A DNA stretch of 10,428 nt from Anaerolineales bacterium (GTDB lineage Bacteria; Chloroflexota; Anaerolineae; Anaerolineales; E44-bin32): positions 54,739 through 65,166 of the forward strand of contig WVZH01000276.1 in assembly GCA_011772595.1 (NCBI GenBank). Reading direction: 5' to 3'. The stretch's first letter is position 1, and every line of letters starts with the position of its first letter. Below the pieces are notes generated by a model that was not told the origin of the DNA, ran no database searches, and worked only from the letters and a program-made list of their open reading frames with translations. A program made the position numbers and the translations under genes. Positions 1 through 6,713 of this stretch are shown in pieces.

Positions 1-863
1 TCGCTTTCCAACTGAGATCGATCGTAACGGCGCTGTGCCACAGCCGCCAAGCCAATACTGACGAAGTAGAGCACAACCATAGGTGCCATTACGATTGCCA
101 TGTTGACCGGATCAACGGTTGGCGTGACTGCTGCAGCAAGGACGGCGATCGCGAGCACCGCAAAACGCCAGCCGTCTGCCAGAGTCCGGGCACGGACCAC
201 CCCCAATCGCGCCAGCATATAGATGATCAGAGGGAATTGAAAGGCGATGCCGATCCAAAACATCACCCCGGTGACGAAGCGGATGTAGTTGGAGGGTCGC
301 GGAACGGTGGTGATGCCCAAGAAGCTGAGCAGCCAGGGTAATGCGACGGGAAGCATGACCTTGAAGGCGAAGGCCATTCCGAGCAGAAATAGCAGTGTGG
401 CGAAAGGAATAGCCATCAGCAAAGCCGTGCGTTCGCGGCGTTTCAATCCCGGATTTACAAAGGCGAATATTTCTATACCTATGTAAGGCAATGCAAGGGC
501 AAATCCGCTCAGCAGGGTGACGCGCATGAAGGAGCCGATCGACTCCGTTACTTCGATCGCCTGCAGGTTTTGTGTCCCGCCGATTGGTGTCGCCAGCCAT
601 TCTAGAACTCGTCCCGCAAATGTTGTGCTGATAGCGATCGTGATCGCTAAGACAATCAGGGAGCGTATGAGATGTAGCCGTAGAGCTTCCAGGTGTTCAA
701 TGAGTACGGAGGGTTGGTCAATGGCTTTAACAACAACGTCACTGACGGGTGTGTCTTCTGGCTCCTGGTTGATGAAGTCGCGAATCGCACGGAAGGGACG
801 GGCGAAAAGACGGAAAGGGAAAGTGATGATATTCCAGAGTCGGTTTAAAGCTTTTCGTATCAT
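1..863 (-). CDS. tatC: Sec-independent protein translocase TatC (3' end beyond window)
   Basis: Multispanning core of the twin-arginine translocase; it binds RR signal peptides of folded proteins at the cytoplasmic membrane. The frame from ATG 861-863 stays open for 287 codons to the left edge with no stop, so only the last few residues are missing. Family marks: EHLEALRLHL (56-65), TESIGSFMRV (106-115), the first cytoplasmic loop NPGLKRRER (137-145) with the conserved Glu at 144, FQFP (208-211), and TPTVDPVNMAIVMAP (247-261) before the last membrane helix. About six hydrophobic segments are readable. The position usually held by Glu in F-E-x-P is Gln209, and the second acidic residue of HLxELR is Ala60. 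Residues 1-50 form a basic, amphipathic extension before the HLEALR motif, which normally lies near the N-terminus. It starts 6 bases after the TatA/B stop; the Shine-Dalgarno (SD) match is weak. The family call is very secure. Confidence 0.95.
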   Translation of the reverse strand, partial: MIRKALNRLWNIITFPFRLFARPFRAIRDFINQEPEDTPVSDVVVKAIDQPSVLIEHLEALRLHLIRSLIVLAITIAISTTFAGRVLEWLATPIGGTQNLQAIEVTESIGSFMRVTLLSGFALALPYIGIEIFAFVNPGLKRRERTALLMAIPFATLLFLLGMAFAFKVMLPVALPWLLSFLGITTVPRPSNYIRFVTGVMFWIGIAFQFPLIIYMLARLGVVRARTLADGWRFAVLAIAVLAAAVTPTVDPVNMAIVMAPMVVLYFVSIGLAAVAQRRYDRSQLES

Positions 864-869
864 AAGAGG

Positions 870-1265
870 CTACTTCAATGAGTCGGATGTTTCCTCGGTT
901 TGATTGCTCTCAATCTTCGGTTGATCTTCTGGTTCGGCAGCCGCGTCGGGCGTAGGCTTCATCCAGGCTTTCAACCCTTCGTTAAGCGATTGTGTTTCAG
1001 AAGTGAGGTCTTCTTGGACATCGCGGATCGTGCGTTGCACATCATCGAGTTCCTCCAGCGCAGCTTCGCGCGCCAGTCGATTGGGGAGCGTGCGTAGGTT
1101 ACGGGAGGTCTCGGTGAGTACTCGCCAAGTTTCGGAACGATAAAGGCGGTTGAGATACTGGCCTGCGGAACGGGCGTATTTTCCCAAATCTCGAGGACCG
1201 ATCACGATCAGGGCGATGATAAGGATAAACATTAACTCAAGAGGGCCTATTCCCAGAAAATCCAT
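870..1265 (-). CDS. TatA/TatB-family translocase subunit
   Basis: Small single-span Tat component that works with TatC in exporting folded proteins. Of 131 residues, 1-22 hold a short N-terminal membrane helix with GPLEL (7-11, Glu10). The hinge Gly23-Pro24 follows in IGPRDLG, then an amphipathic helix (about 25-50), a charged helical or coiled-coil stretch (about 65-100) and an acidic, disordered-looking tail. The Glu in the helix, the absence of the Phe-Gly pair typical of TatA, and the long helical tail favour a TatB-like role. The family boundary is blurred and it may act as both, so no symbol is assigned. Start ATG 1263-1265 has GAGGA just upstream (GAGGACAT before ATG). It sits 43 bases after nusB and 6 bases before tatC, so co-transcription is expected. 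Confidence 0.88.
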   Translation of the reverse strand: MDFLGIGPLELMFILIIALIVIGPRDLGKYARSAGQYLNRLYRSETWRVLTETSRNLRTLPNRLAREAALEELDDVQRTIRDVQEDLTSETQSLNEGLKAWMKPTPDAAAEPEDQPKIESNQTEETSDSLK

Positions 1266-1308
1266 ATGTCCTCACAAGTTGATGGCCATTGGCTGTCCGA
1301 TTGCGAAA

Positions 1309-1716
1309 TCAGGAAGTCCGAGCCAATGTCCCCAAAACGCCATTGATGAATCGTGGGGCGTTGTCAGAACTAAAGCGTTTGGCCAATTCTACGGCTTCGT
1401 TGATGGCTACCTTTACGGGTGTCTTACCCGAGATTTCAAATTCCCAAAGTGCCAACCTTAAGATGTTGCGGTCCAGAACAGCGAGCTCGTTCACCGGCCA
1501 TTCAGGTGCACAGCTGGCAATCATTTTGTCGAGATCAGGGGCAGCCTCGAGGGTGCCCAAGACCAGCCGCCTGACAAACGCAATCGCCTCCTCACTGAGG
1601 GTCTCATCGCTTTCCAGGCGACGAGCAAGAACCTCCTGGACGGGATGGTCGACGCAATCGACCTCGTAAAGAATTTGAAGTGCGAGGCTTCGCGCCCGCC
1701 GTCTTTCTCGTTTCAT
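1309..1716 (-). CDS. nusB: Transcription antitermination factor NusB
   Basis: NusB binds boxA RNA with ribosomal protein S10 (NusE) and supports antitermination and processing of rRNA transcripts. The 135 residues give the usual family length as an all-helical protein. Family marks are the Arg-rich start MKRERRRARSLALQILYEVD (1-20), PVNELAVLDRNILRLALWE (74-92), and KVAINEAVELAKRF (102-115) with SSDNAPRFINGVLGTLAR at the C-terminus. The start ATG 1714-1716 lies 14 bases after the asp23 stop, and I see no clear SD, so translation may depend on readthrough from the upstream gene. Its position directly after an Asp23-family gene is a common arrangement in monoderm bacteria. Confidence 0.96.
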   Translation of the reverse strand: MKRERRRARSLALQILYEVDCVDHPVQEVLARRLESDETLSEEAIAFVRRLVLGTLEAAPDLDKMIASCAPEWPVNELAVLDRNILRLALWEFEISGKTPVKVAINEAVELAKRFSSDNAPRFINGVLGTLARTS

Positions 1717-1730
1717 GACATATTGATCGA

Positions 1731-2090
1731 TTACGGTTGGGTGTAGTCAATGTCCTCGATGTGGACGTCGATGCGAGTGACTTGCATTCCCACGATGTCC
1801 TCAATTGCCCGCGCGACTTCAGCCTGCACCTTGCGGCTCACATCGCGCACGTTCGTATCCTTGGTCAGGATGAGAAAGAGGTCGACGGAGACCGCATCGT
1901 CTTCGACCTCGATACGAACACCCTCTCCAGAGCCACGCCTAAAAAATCTATTCACGCCACCGGGCACAGACGCCACGGCGGAAACACCTTTCACCCCAAG
2001 CGCTGCAAGGCGTGCAGTGGTAACCAGGACGCCCGGAGCAATGGTCGTTGCTCCAGGGGCTCGAGCAGCTTCAGGTTCATTCGTGGGCAT
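1731..2090 (-). CDS. Asp23/Gls24 family protein (YqhY-like)
   Basis: 119-residue member of the Asp23/Gls24 family, known in Firmicutes as alkaline-stress and cell-envelope-associated proteins without an established enzyme activity. Visible family pattern: TIAPGVLVTTARLAALGVKGV (residues 16-36), VRIEVEDDAVSVDLFLIL (58-75), then RDVSRKVQAEVARAIEDIVGMQV (82-104), ending in IDVHIEDIDY. Residues 1-13 are a Pro/Ala-rich non-conserved tail. There is no membrane segment, so the protein should be cytoplasmic or recruited to the membrane by a partner not seen here. Start ATG 2088-2090 has GGAG about 10 bases upstream. The gene sits between fabG and nusB, close to the B. subtilis yqhY context (accB-accC-yqhY-nusB), which suggests a housekeeping role tied to lipid synthesis rather than a stress-only role. 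Confidence 0.9.
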   Translation of the reverse strand: MPTNEPEAARAPGATTIAPGVLVTTARLAALGVKGVSAVASVPGGVNRFFRRGSGEGVRIEVEDDAVSVDLFLILTKDTNVRDVSRKVQAEVARAIEDIVGMQVTRIDVHIEDIDYTQP

Positions 2091-2159
2091 AGGTTATTCG
2101 CTCCATCATCTCATCAGCCAATAATCGATCGAGATTGGTAATCACCACACTCAACAATC

Positions 2160-2176
2160 TGGAGGGACTCCTTCCA
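2160..2176 (-). other. Possible hairpin in the fabG-asp23 gap
   Basis: In the minus-strand RNA, TGGA at one end pairs with TCCA at the other. Inside lie one A/C mismatch, two G-C pairs and a three-base loop. It would hide the purine-rich segment GGAAGGAG in one arm. It is followed by GATTGTTG, not a run of T, so it is not a convincing intrinsic terminator. It may be an RNA-stability element or chance. The rest of the 2091-2192 gap shows nothing beyond a short out-of-frame ORF described in the findings. Confidence 0.2.
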
Positions 2177-2192
2177 ACAGCTGACCCCTCAA

Positions 2193-2948
2193 CTAATACA
2201 TGCCTATCCCGCCGTCCACACTTAATACGTGACCAGTGACATATGCCGCATCATCCGAAGCTAGGAAGGCCACCGCCTTGGCGACCTCTTCAGATTGACC
2301 AACTCTACCCAAAGGGATCAACGCAATTCCTTTGTCGAGGTTCTTCTTGATCGCTTCGGGGACGTTAGCCCATATTTCCGTTTCAATAAACCCCGGTGCT
2401 ACGGCGTTGACTGTAATGCTGCGCGGAGCGACTTCACGCGCTAGAGCTTTCGTAAAGCCAATCTGTCCTGCTTTAGACGCTGAGTAGTTGGTCTGACCGG
2501 CATTGCCCATCTGCCCGGAAACGGAAGTGATGTTGATGATGCGACCGTATCGTCGACGCAGCATGTGTCGCACGGCAATCTTCGAGCAGTTGTATGCTGA
2601 TTTTAAATTCGTCTGCATCACCTGATCCCAGTCATCTTCCGACATGGTCATGATTAACCCATCGCGCGTGATCCCGGCGTTATTAACAAGGATGTGCAAG
2701 TCACCGAAGTGTTCGATCGCCTGTTTGATCAATCCTTCAGCTTCTTTATATTCGCCGACATTCGCTTGATGAGCGATAGCCTTGCCGCCACCGGTTTCGA
2801 TTGCTTTCACGACTTCGTCAGCCGCCTTCGCATTTTGGTTGTAATTGACAACGACACTGGCTCCCTCCTGCCCCAGCAACAATGCAATGGCCCGGCCGAT
2901 GCCTCGTGAAGCTCCCGTGACGACGGCTACCTTACCATCGAATCTCAT
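2193..2948 (-). CDS. fabG: 3-oxoacyl-[acyl-carrier-protein] reductase FabG
   Basis: NADPH-dependent short-chain dehydrogenase that reduces 3-oxoacyl-ACP to 3-hydroxyacyl-ACP in type II fatty-acid synthesis, in the cytoplasm. The 251 residues are the normal length. Visible: cofactor motif TGASRGIG (11-18), NNAG (89-92) followed by the FabG-like ITRDGL, Asn114, catalytic Ser142, Tyr155 and Lys159 (YSASK), and APGFIETEI (184-192) after the active site. The C-terminal VTGHVLSVDGGIGMY is typical. A longer reading from ATG 2970-2972 is possible, but ATG 2946-2948 is chosen because GAGGAGGAG lies just before it and the protein then begins at MRFDGKVAVVTG, where the family begins. It appears to head the second transcription unit. 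Other fab genes are absent nearby. An acetoacetyl-CoA reductase (PhaB) role is possible but less likely given the ITRD signature. Confidence 0.93.
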   Translation of the reverse strand: MRFDGKVAVVTGASRGIGRAIALLLGQEGASVVVNYNQNAKAADEVVKAIETGGGKAIAHQANVGEYKEAEGLIKQAIEHFGDLHILVNNAGITRDGLIMTMSEDDWDQVMQTNLKSAYNCSKIAVRHMLRRRYGRIINITSVSGQMGNAGQTNYSASKAGQIGFTKALAREVAPRSITVNAVAPGFIETEIWANVPEAIKKNLDKGIALIPLGRVGQSEEVAKAVAFLASDDAAYVTGHVLSVDGGIGMY

Positions 2949-2954
2949 CGATCG

Positions 2955-2963
2955 CTCCTCCTC
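2955..2963 (-). promoter_or_regulatory. Strong Shine-Dalgarno site of fabG
   Basis: The minus strand reads GAGGAGGAG, then six bases (CGATCG), then ATG. The GGAGG core lies 8 bases from the start codon. This decides the start at 2948 over the in-frame ATG 24 bases upstream, and predicts high translation of the first gene in the unit. Confidence 0.75.
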
Positions 2964-2992
2964 GTATGACATACCATAACGTCGCGCATGGG

Positions 2993-2998
2993 ATTATA
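2993..2998 (-). promoter_or_regulatory. Putative -10 element of the fabG-asp23-nusB-tat unit
   Basis: The minus strand has a perfect TATAAT, 44 bases upstream of the fabG start, in the gap between panE and fabG. The expected -35 position at 17 bases reads CCTGCC, a poor match. A better hexamer, TTGACG (3026-3031), is 27 bases away, which is too far. The element is flanked by the inverted repeat TGGG/CCCA (2989-2992 and 2999-3002). The surrounding ten bases GGTATAATCC are identical to the rpmH promoter. The remaining gap up to 3130 holds a GTTGGC/GCCAAC inverted repeat (3053-3058 and 3081-3086) with a 22-base loop and no T-run, so I do not call it a terminator. Confidence 0.5.
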
Positions 2999-3130
2999 CC
3001 CAGAAATGGCAATCGGGCAGGAGGCCGTCAAGTTGTCATTCTGTAGACCTGTGTTGGCACGATATCGGTAGCGAAGATTGGCCAACTGGCGGTGAGTGAT
3101 GCAAAACACGTCCATGTACCCACCCTGTTG

Positions 3131-4168
3131 TCATATCCCAGGCACACCGGCGTCGCGTGCGCGAGAGATGAGCACCTCAGGTCGATTGTGAAATGCCGCT
3201 GGGGGGCTGCGGCCGTCCACCAGGCTCAGCAGGGTGTCCGTGAGCACGCGGTTTGCAGGTGTGGGAAGGTTGAGACCGGCTGCCGCGAGCACGATGGATC
3301 CATTGAGCCAGGTGACCTCAGACCGCCCACGCCCGAGATCGTGATGGAGCGATGGTAGTTTTTCGCCCCTGCCTGCAGACACCACCCAACTCAGTATCGG
3401 CCGCAGGATCGCAGGCGGTAAGAAAATCCCCCGACCAAGAAGGTTTACGGGAACTCTCGGGAGGTATACAGGGTGGATCCCTTTGCGGCGCATCACACGC
3501 ACACCTTCACGCAAGGCTTCGATTTCCAGACGGTAGAGTCCCGAATGGCTGAAGATCTGAGCCGACGACCAGCCCAAGATCGCCGAGGAAGCGTTTGCGA
3601 TGATGTTGGCCAGCAACTTCGACCATTTCATACGCTCACGATTGCTGTATAGACGAACGCTCAATCCAGCGGCAACCATCTCGTCGTGTATTTTGGGGAC
3701 GAGCGGGTGATCTGATGCCAGCCCCACACCGCGCTGGCGGGTGATACGAACTACACCCGGTTCAGGCTTTTGAACCGCGGAGGTTAATGTCCCGGAAAGT
3801 ACCTGATCCGACCCTAGGATTGATGCCAGGATTTCCTCACTTCCAATTCCGTTGAGAAGAGAGAGTACGGGGATAGGGTGGGGAGATTGGGCGAGAATCG
3901 CCTCTCCGGCTTGCTGACAATCATAGGCTTTCACAGTCAGCAGGATGACTTCGGGAATCTGTCTCTGGAAGGCTTCCTGCAAATCCGTTACGACCCATGG
4001 ATTTTCCAACCTTCCGGGCGAACCATCACCAGTAATGCGCAGTCCCTTATCGCGCATGGCCTGAGCAACCTTCGGGCGAGCGAGAAAAACCACGCTTTGG
4101 CCAGCTAGAGCTAGGCGCGCGCCAACCAGGCCGCCCACTGCGCCTGTACCGTACACTAAATAGCGCAC
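3131..4168 (-). CDS. Ketopantoate reductase family protein (PanE/ApbA-type)
   Basis: NADPH-dependent 2-dehydropantoate 2-reductase family; PanE makes pantoate for coenzyme A. Of 345 residues, the N-terminal Rossmann domain starts directly with YGTGAVGG (6-13). TVKAYD (78-83) and LLNGIG (104-109) follow. The catalytic-domain signature KWSKLLANIIANASSAI (181-197) contains Lys184, Asn188 and Asn192, and SEVTWLNG (283-290) contains Glu284, the acidic residue expected in the substrate site. It is about 40 residues longer than E. coli PanE, partly from a hydrophobic Pro-rich stretch at 232-264 ahead of GRGEKLPSLHHDL. The start is GTG 4166-4168, with GGAG 7 bases upstream, only 4 bases after the parB stop. 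The active-site residues support a true reductase. The substrate is not provable because this family includes paralogs acting on other 2-oxoacids. It is the last gene of the first unit. Confidence 0.85.
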   Translation of the reverse strand: MRYLVYGTGAVGGLVGARLALAGQSVVFLARPKVAQAMRDKGLRITGDGSPGRLENPWVVTDLQEAFQRQIPEVILLTVKAYDCQQAGEAILAQSPHPIPVLSLLNGIGSEEILASILGSDQVLSGTLTSAVQKPEPGVVRITRQRGVGLASDHPLVPKIHDEMVAAGLSVRLYSNRERMKWSKLLANIIANASSAILGWSSAQIFSHSGLYRLEIEALREGVRVMRRKGIHPVYLPRVPVNLLGRGIFLPPAILRPILSWVVSAGRGEKLPSLHHDLGRGRSEVTWLNGSIVLAAAGLNLPTPANRVLTDTLLSLVDGRSPPAAFHNRPEVLISRARDAGVPGI

Positions 4169-4172
4169 CCTT

Positions 4173-5036
4173 TCACTCCGAAGAGGTGCCTAGGAGGCGC
4201 TCGATCAAGGTGTTCAATTCTTCGTCGGAATAATAATGGATGATAATGCTACCGCCACGCTGGCTGCGCTTTAAAGTCACTTTCGTGCCCAGTTCCTGGC
4301 GAAGCTGGTCTTCGAGTGCGATTTCTTCAGGTGTCTTCTTTGCAGGCGGAGCAGCAGTTTTTCGCTCGCCGCTCAAACGGCGAACCAGTTCCTCTGTTTG
4401 GCGGACGGATAGACTGCGTTGAAGGACTGTCCGTAAAGCTGCGGATTGCGCTTTGGTGGATGATAGGCTCAGAAGCGCACGGGCATGGCCCTCTCGAATC
4501 TCTCCTTCGGTCAAGGCATTCCGGGCTGCAGCTGAGAGCTTGAGCAAGCGTAGAGTATTGGAGATTGCCGTCCGGCTTTTCCCAACGCGCTCGGCGATTT
4601 CCTGATGAGATAGTCCGAATTCATCGACCAATTGCCGATAACCCTCTGCGGCTTCGAGAGGATTGAGGTCTGTCCTTTGAAGGTTTTCGACCAAGGTCCA
4701 TTCGAGACGTTGTTGCTCATCGACTTGACGTACGAGTACGGGAATGGAGGTCAGCCCTGCTTTGCGCGCAGCCTGCCAACGACGCTCTCCCGCCACGAGT
4801 ACGTACCCTTCTCCTTCTGCATCGGGGGTTACGATCAGAGGTTGAAGGATACCGTGTGCACGGATCGAATCGCTCAAGGCCTTTAGCCCTTCTTCGTCAA
4901 AATCCGACCTGGGCTGCCGCGGGTTTGGCTGAATATCATCAATAGAGACTTGAAGGATGCCCCCAGATGGGGGTGGTTCATCTCCTGTCGGGATGAGGGC
5001 GTCTAATCCCTTCCCTAAACCACGTTTGCGCGCCAT
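4173..5036 (-). CDS. parB: Chromosome-partitioning protein ParB
   Basis: CTP-dependent DNA-clamp protein that loads at parS sites and acts with ParA to segregate the origin region. 287 residues. The ParA-stimulating N-terminal peptide RKRGLGKGLDALIP (3-16) is followed by the ParB/Srx-like CTP-binding domain, with NPRQPR (38-43), GERRWQAA (83-90) and ENLQRTDLNPLEAA (117-130). The helix-turn-helix region LSHQEIAERVGKSRTAISN is at 142-160. An Ala/Pro/Lys linker (226-236) leads to the C-terminal dimerisation domain (about 237-287). The start ATG 5034-5036 is chosen over an upstream in-frame start because the protein then begins at the conserved MARKRGLGKGL and a GAGG lies 7 bases before it. Only one base separates it from the parA stop, implying translational coupling. 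I found no parS-like palindrome in the window. Confidence 0.96.
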   Translation of the reverse strand: MARKRGLGKGLDALIPTGDEPPPSGGILQVSIDDIQPNPRQPRSDFDEEGLKALSDSIRAHGILQPLIVTPDAEGEGYVLVAGERRWQAARKAGLTSIPVLVRQVDEQQRLEWTLVENLQRTDLNPLEAAEGYRQLVDEFGLSHQEIAERVGKSRTAISNTLRLLKLSAAARNALTEGEIREGHARALLSLSSTKAQSAALRTVLQRSLSVRQTEELVRRLSGERKTAAPPAKKTPEEIALEDQLRQELGTKVTLKRSQRGGSIIIHYYSDEELNTLIERLLGTSSE

Positions 5037-5037
5037 C

Positions 5038-5844
5038 TTACGCCTCACCACCGGGAGCGGGTTCACGGATTATGCGGATACCGTCTGCTTCCAACATCTC
5101 TTCGGCCAGCATGCGATAGGCTAGAGCTCCGGAGGAATTTGCGTCGTAGATCTGAATAGGCAAACCGTGAGATGGTGCTTCGGCTAAACGTACGCTGCGA
5201 GGAATGATCGTGCGGAAGACCTTTCTAGGGAAATGCTTGCGAACTTCGTTCGCGACGTCCCTCGATAGGTTGGTCCTGCGATCATACATAGTCAGCAGCA
5301 TACCGCGAATCGTGAGTCCGGGAAAGAGGCTGGATTGGACTCGTCGGAGAGTGTTCATGAGTTGAGTTAGACCTTCGAGTGCGAGATATTCACATTGGAT
5401 GGGGATGATCACGCCGTGTGCAGCGGCAAGCAGGCCATTGACTGTGAGTAATCCCAGGGAGGGAGGGCAGTCGATGAAAACATAATCGTAAAGTCCGTCG
5501 ATTGGCGACAGGGCTATCTGCATGAGTCTTTCACGTTCCTCGAGGCCGACGATTTCCACTTGTGCACCCGCCAAGGCTGACGATGAAGGTATAAGTGATA
5601 ATTTGAGTTTGGGATTGTGAAGGATGCTTTCTGTCGCGGGTATTCGGCCGATGAGGACATCGTATGTACCAACCTTGACTTCAGCATGATTGACGCCCAG
5701 GCAAGAGGTGGCATTGGCTTGTGGATCGAGATCCACGAGGAGCACCTTCTGCCCCATATCCGCGATGGAGGCACCAAGATTTATCGCCGTTGTCGTTTTC
5801 CCGACGCCGCCTTTTTGATTGACCAGTGTGTATATCGTGGTCAC
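5038..5844 (-). CDS. parA: Chromosome-partitioning ATPase ParA (Soj)
   Basis: Deviant-Walker ATPase that binds the nucleoid as an ATP dimer and moves ParB-parS complexes; in several bacteria it also influences DnaA. 268 residues. Visible: signature Lys and P-loop in KGGVGKTTT (11-19), Walker A' motif VLLVDLDPQAN (34-44, catalytic Asp40), and Walker B YVFIDCPPSLG (121-131, Asp125). There is a basic C-terminal part and SVRLAEAPSHGLPI (217-230), typical of chromosomal ParA/Soj. The frame extends upstream to 6075, but that part lies inside the kinase gene and reads as Cys/His/Arg-rich noise. The start GTG 5842-5844 puts the P-loop at residue 11 and has AGGTG 5 bases before it. GTGA makes a four-base overlap with the kinase stop, so translation is probably coupled. 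Confidence 0.96.
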   Translation of the reverse strand: MTTIYTLVNQKGGVGKTTTAINLGASIADMGQKVLLVDLDPQANATSCLGVNHAEVKVGTYDVLIGRIPATESILHNPKLKLSLIPSSSALAGAQVEIVGLEERERLMQIALSPIDGLYDYVFIDCPPSLGLLTVNGLLAAAHGVIIPIQCEYLALEGLTQLMNTLRRVQSSLFPGLTIRGMLLTMYDRRTNLSRDVANEVRKHFPRKVFRTIIPRSVRLAEAPSHGLPIQIYDANSSGALAYRMLAEEMLEADGIRIIREPAPGGEA

Positions 5845-6689
5845 TGCAGCACCTGTTCTTGGGTGATCTGCACCTCTTGTGGTGTCGGTGTGCTCGCATA
5901 ACCCTTGCGCGTCACTGAATACGCAGCCAAGGTGTTGGCGATGCGTGCTGCTTCCCAGGGGCTCGTAGCCTGATAGAGTTTGATGAAAAAAGCAGCAGCG
6001 AAGACATCCCCGGCGCCAGTGGGGTCGACCTCGGCTACCAGTGGCGTGGAGAAATGACGTTCCTCGCCGCGCCAAAAGACCCGCGCGCCCTTTGCCCCTT
6101 CCGTGACCGCAAGGATCGTACAGTGTGCTGCCATCGCCCGGCTGGCTTCGACGTCTCCGCCGAGATCTTCCAAGCTGATCACCACCGCGCTCGCGTCCGG
6201 CAGGATCGGTAGGAGATCGTGCCAGGGATTAAGATGGATCTTGCCGCTTTCGTCCCATCGCCGCAACCAACCTTGTGGCGTCATGCAAAGCAATGCGTCT
6301 CCGAAATGCTTGCTTAGACTGGGTTCGACCTCGGCGGCGATGGGAGCGAGGTGCACGATGGGGGTGTCGTGCCAGATCATGGGTGCGTCTTGCGGTGCAA
6401 GGGTCGTGGCCACGGCGTGGAGATATTGTGTTCGACCTTCGACCGTGTACTTGTTTTCGAAGGTCGTGGACCGTTCGGTGGGAAGGGTGACGACGCAAAG
6501 ACCCTCGAGAGGTTGCAGGTCAATATCCCCAGCACATGAAGTCAATACACCAACACGAAGGCCGAATGCCAAGGCGGTTCGTCCAACGTAAGCTGCAGTG
6601 CCGCCCAAAACCGGACCTTCAGGCGTCAGATCCTTGGTTACATGTCCGATGACCAGGTAGTCAACAGGGGTGGGCGTATGCTTAACCAT
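5841..6689 (-). CDS. PfkB (ribokinase-like) family sugar or nucleoside kinase
   Basis: ATP-dependent kinase of the PfkB superfamily; members phosphorylate sugars or nucleosides in the cytoplasm. In the 282-residue reading, the N-terminal GG motif region is VLGGTAAYVGRTALAFGLRVGVLT (27-50, quoted in part for family shape). AVTEGAKGARVFW (194-206) precedes the ATP site, and the second PfkB signature DPTGAGDVFAAAFF (222-235) carries the anion-hole Gly residues and catalytic Asp228. The Asn that often follows the GG motif is not at its usual place, so the substrate may be atypical. The start is uncertain. ATG 6687-6689 is chosen because the family fold begins near VDYLVIG; a TTG at 6723-6725 would add 12 residues; neither has a clear SD. 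It sits between khpB and parA, overlapping parA by four bases. I cannot name the substrate. Confidence 0.83.
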   Translation of the reverse strand: MVKHTPTPVDYLVIGHVTKDLTPEGPVLGGTAAYVGRTALAFGLRVGVLTSCAGDIDLQPLEGLCVVTLPTERSTTFENKYTVEGRTQYLHAVATTLAPQDAPMIWHDTPIVHLAPIAAEVEPSLSKHFGDALLCMTPQGWLRRWDESGKIHLNPWHDLLPILPDASAVVISLEDLGGDVEASRAMAAHCTILAVTEGAKGARVFWRGEERHFSTPLVAEVDPTGAGDVFAAAFFIKLYQATSPWEAARIANTLAAYSVTRKGYASTPTPQEVQITQEQVLQ

Positions 6690-6713
6690 GTCAGGGTGGA
6701 TTGACCAGCGGAT

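Noticed and set aside
112..600. 162-residue minus-strand open frame
   Set aside because: It is out of frame with tatC, which is open and conserved through the same region; its composition (Arg/His-rich) is that of a shadow frame.
3026..3031. TTGACG as the -35 of the fabG promoter
   Set aside because: The spacing to TATAAT is 27 bases, well outside the usual 16-18.
3053..3086. Inverted repeat GTTGGC/GCCAAC as a terminator after the reductase gene
   Set aside because: The loop is 22 bases and no T-run follows on the minus strand; it is kept only as a note in the gap description.
5845..6075. N-terminal extension of the ParA frame by 77 residues
   Set aside because: It overlaps the conserved kinase C-terminus out of frame, is rich in Cys, His and Arg, and has no ParA similarity. 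GTG 5842-5844 with AGGTG upstream fits the family start.
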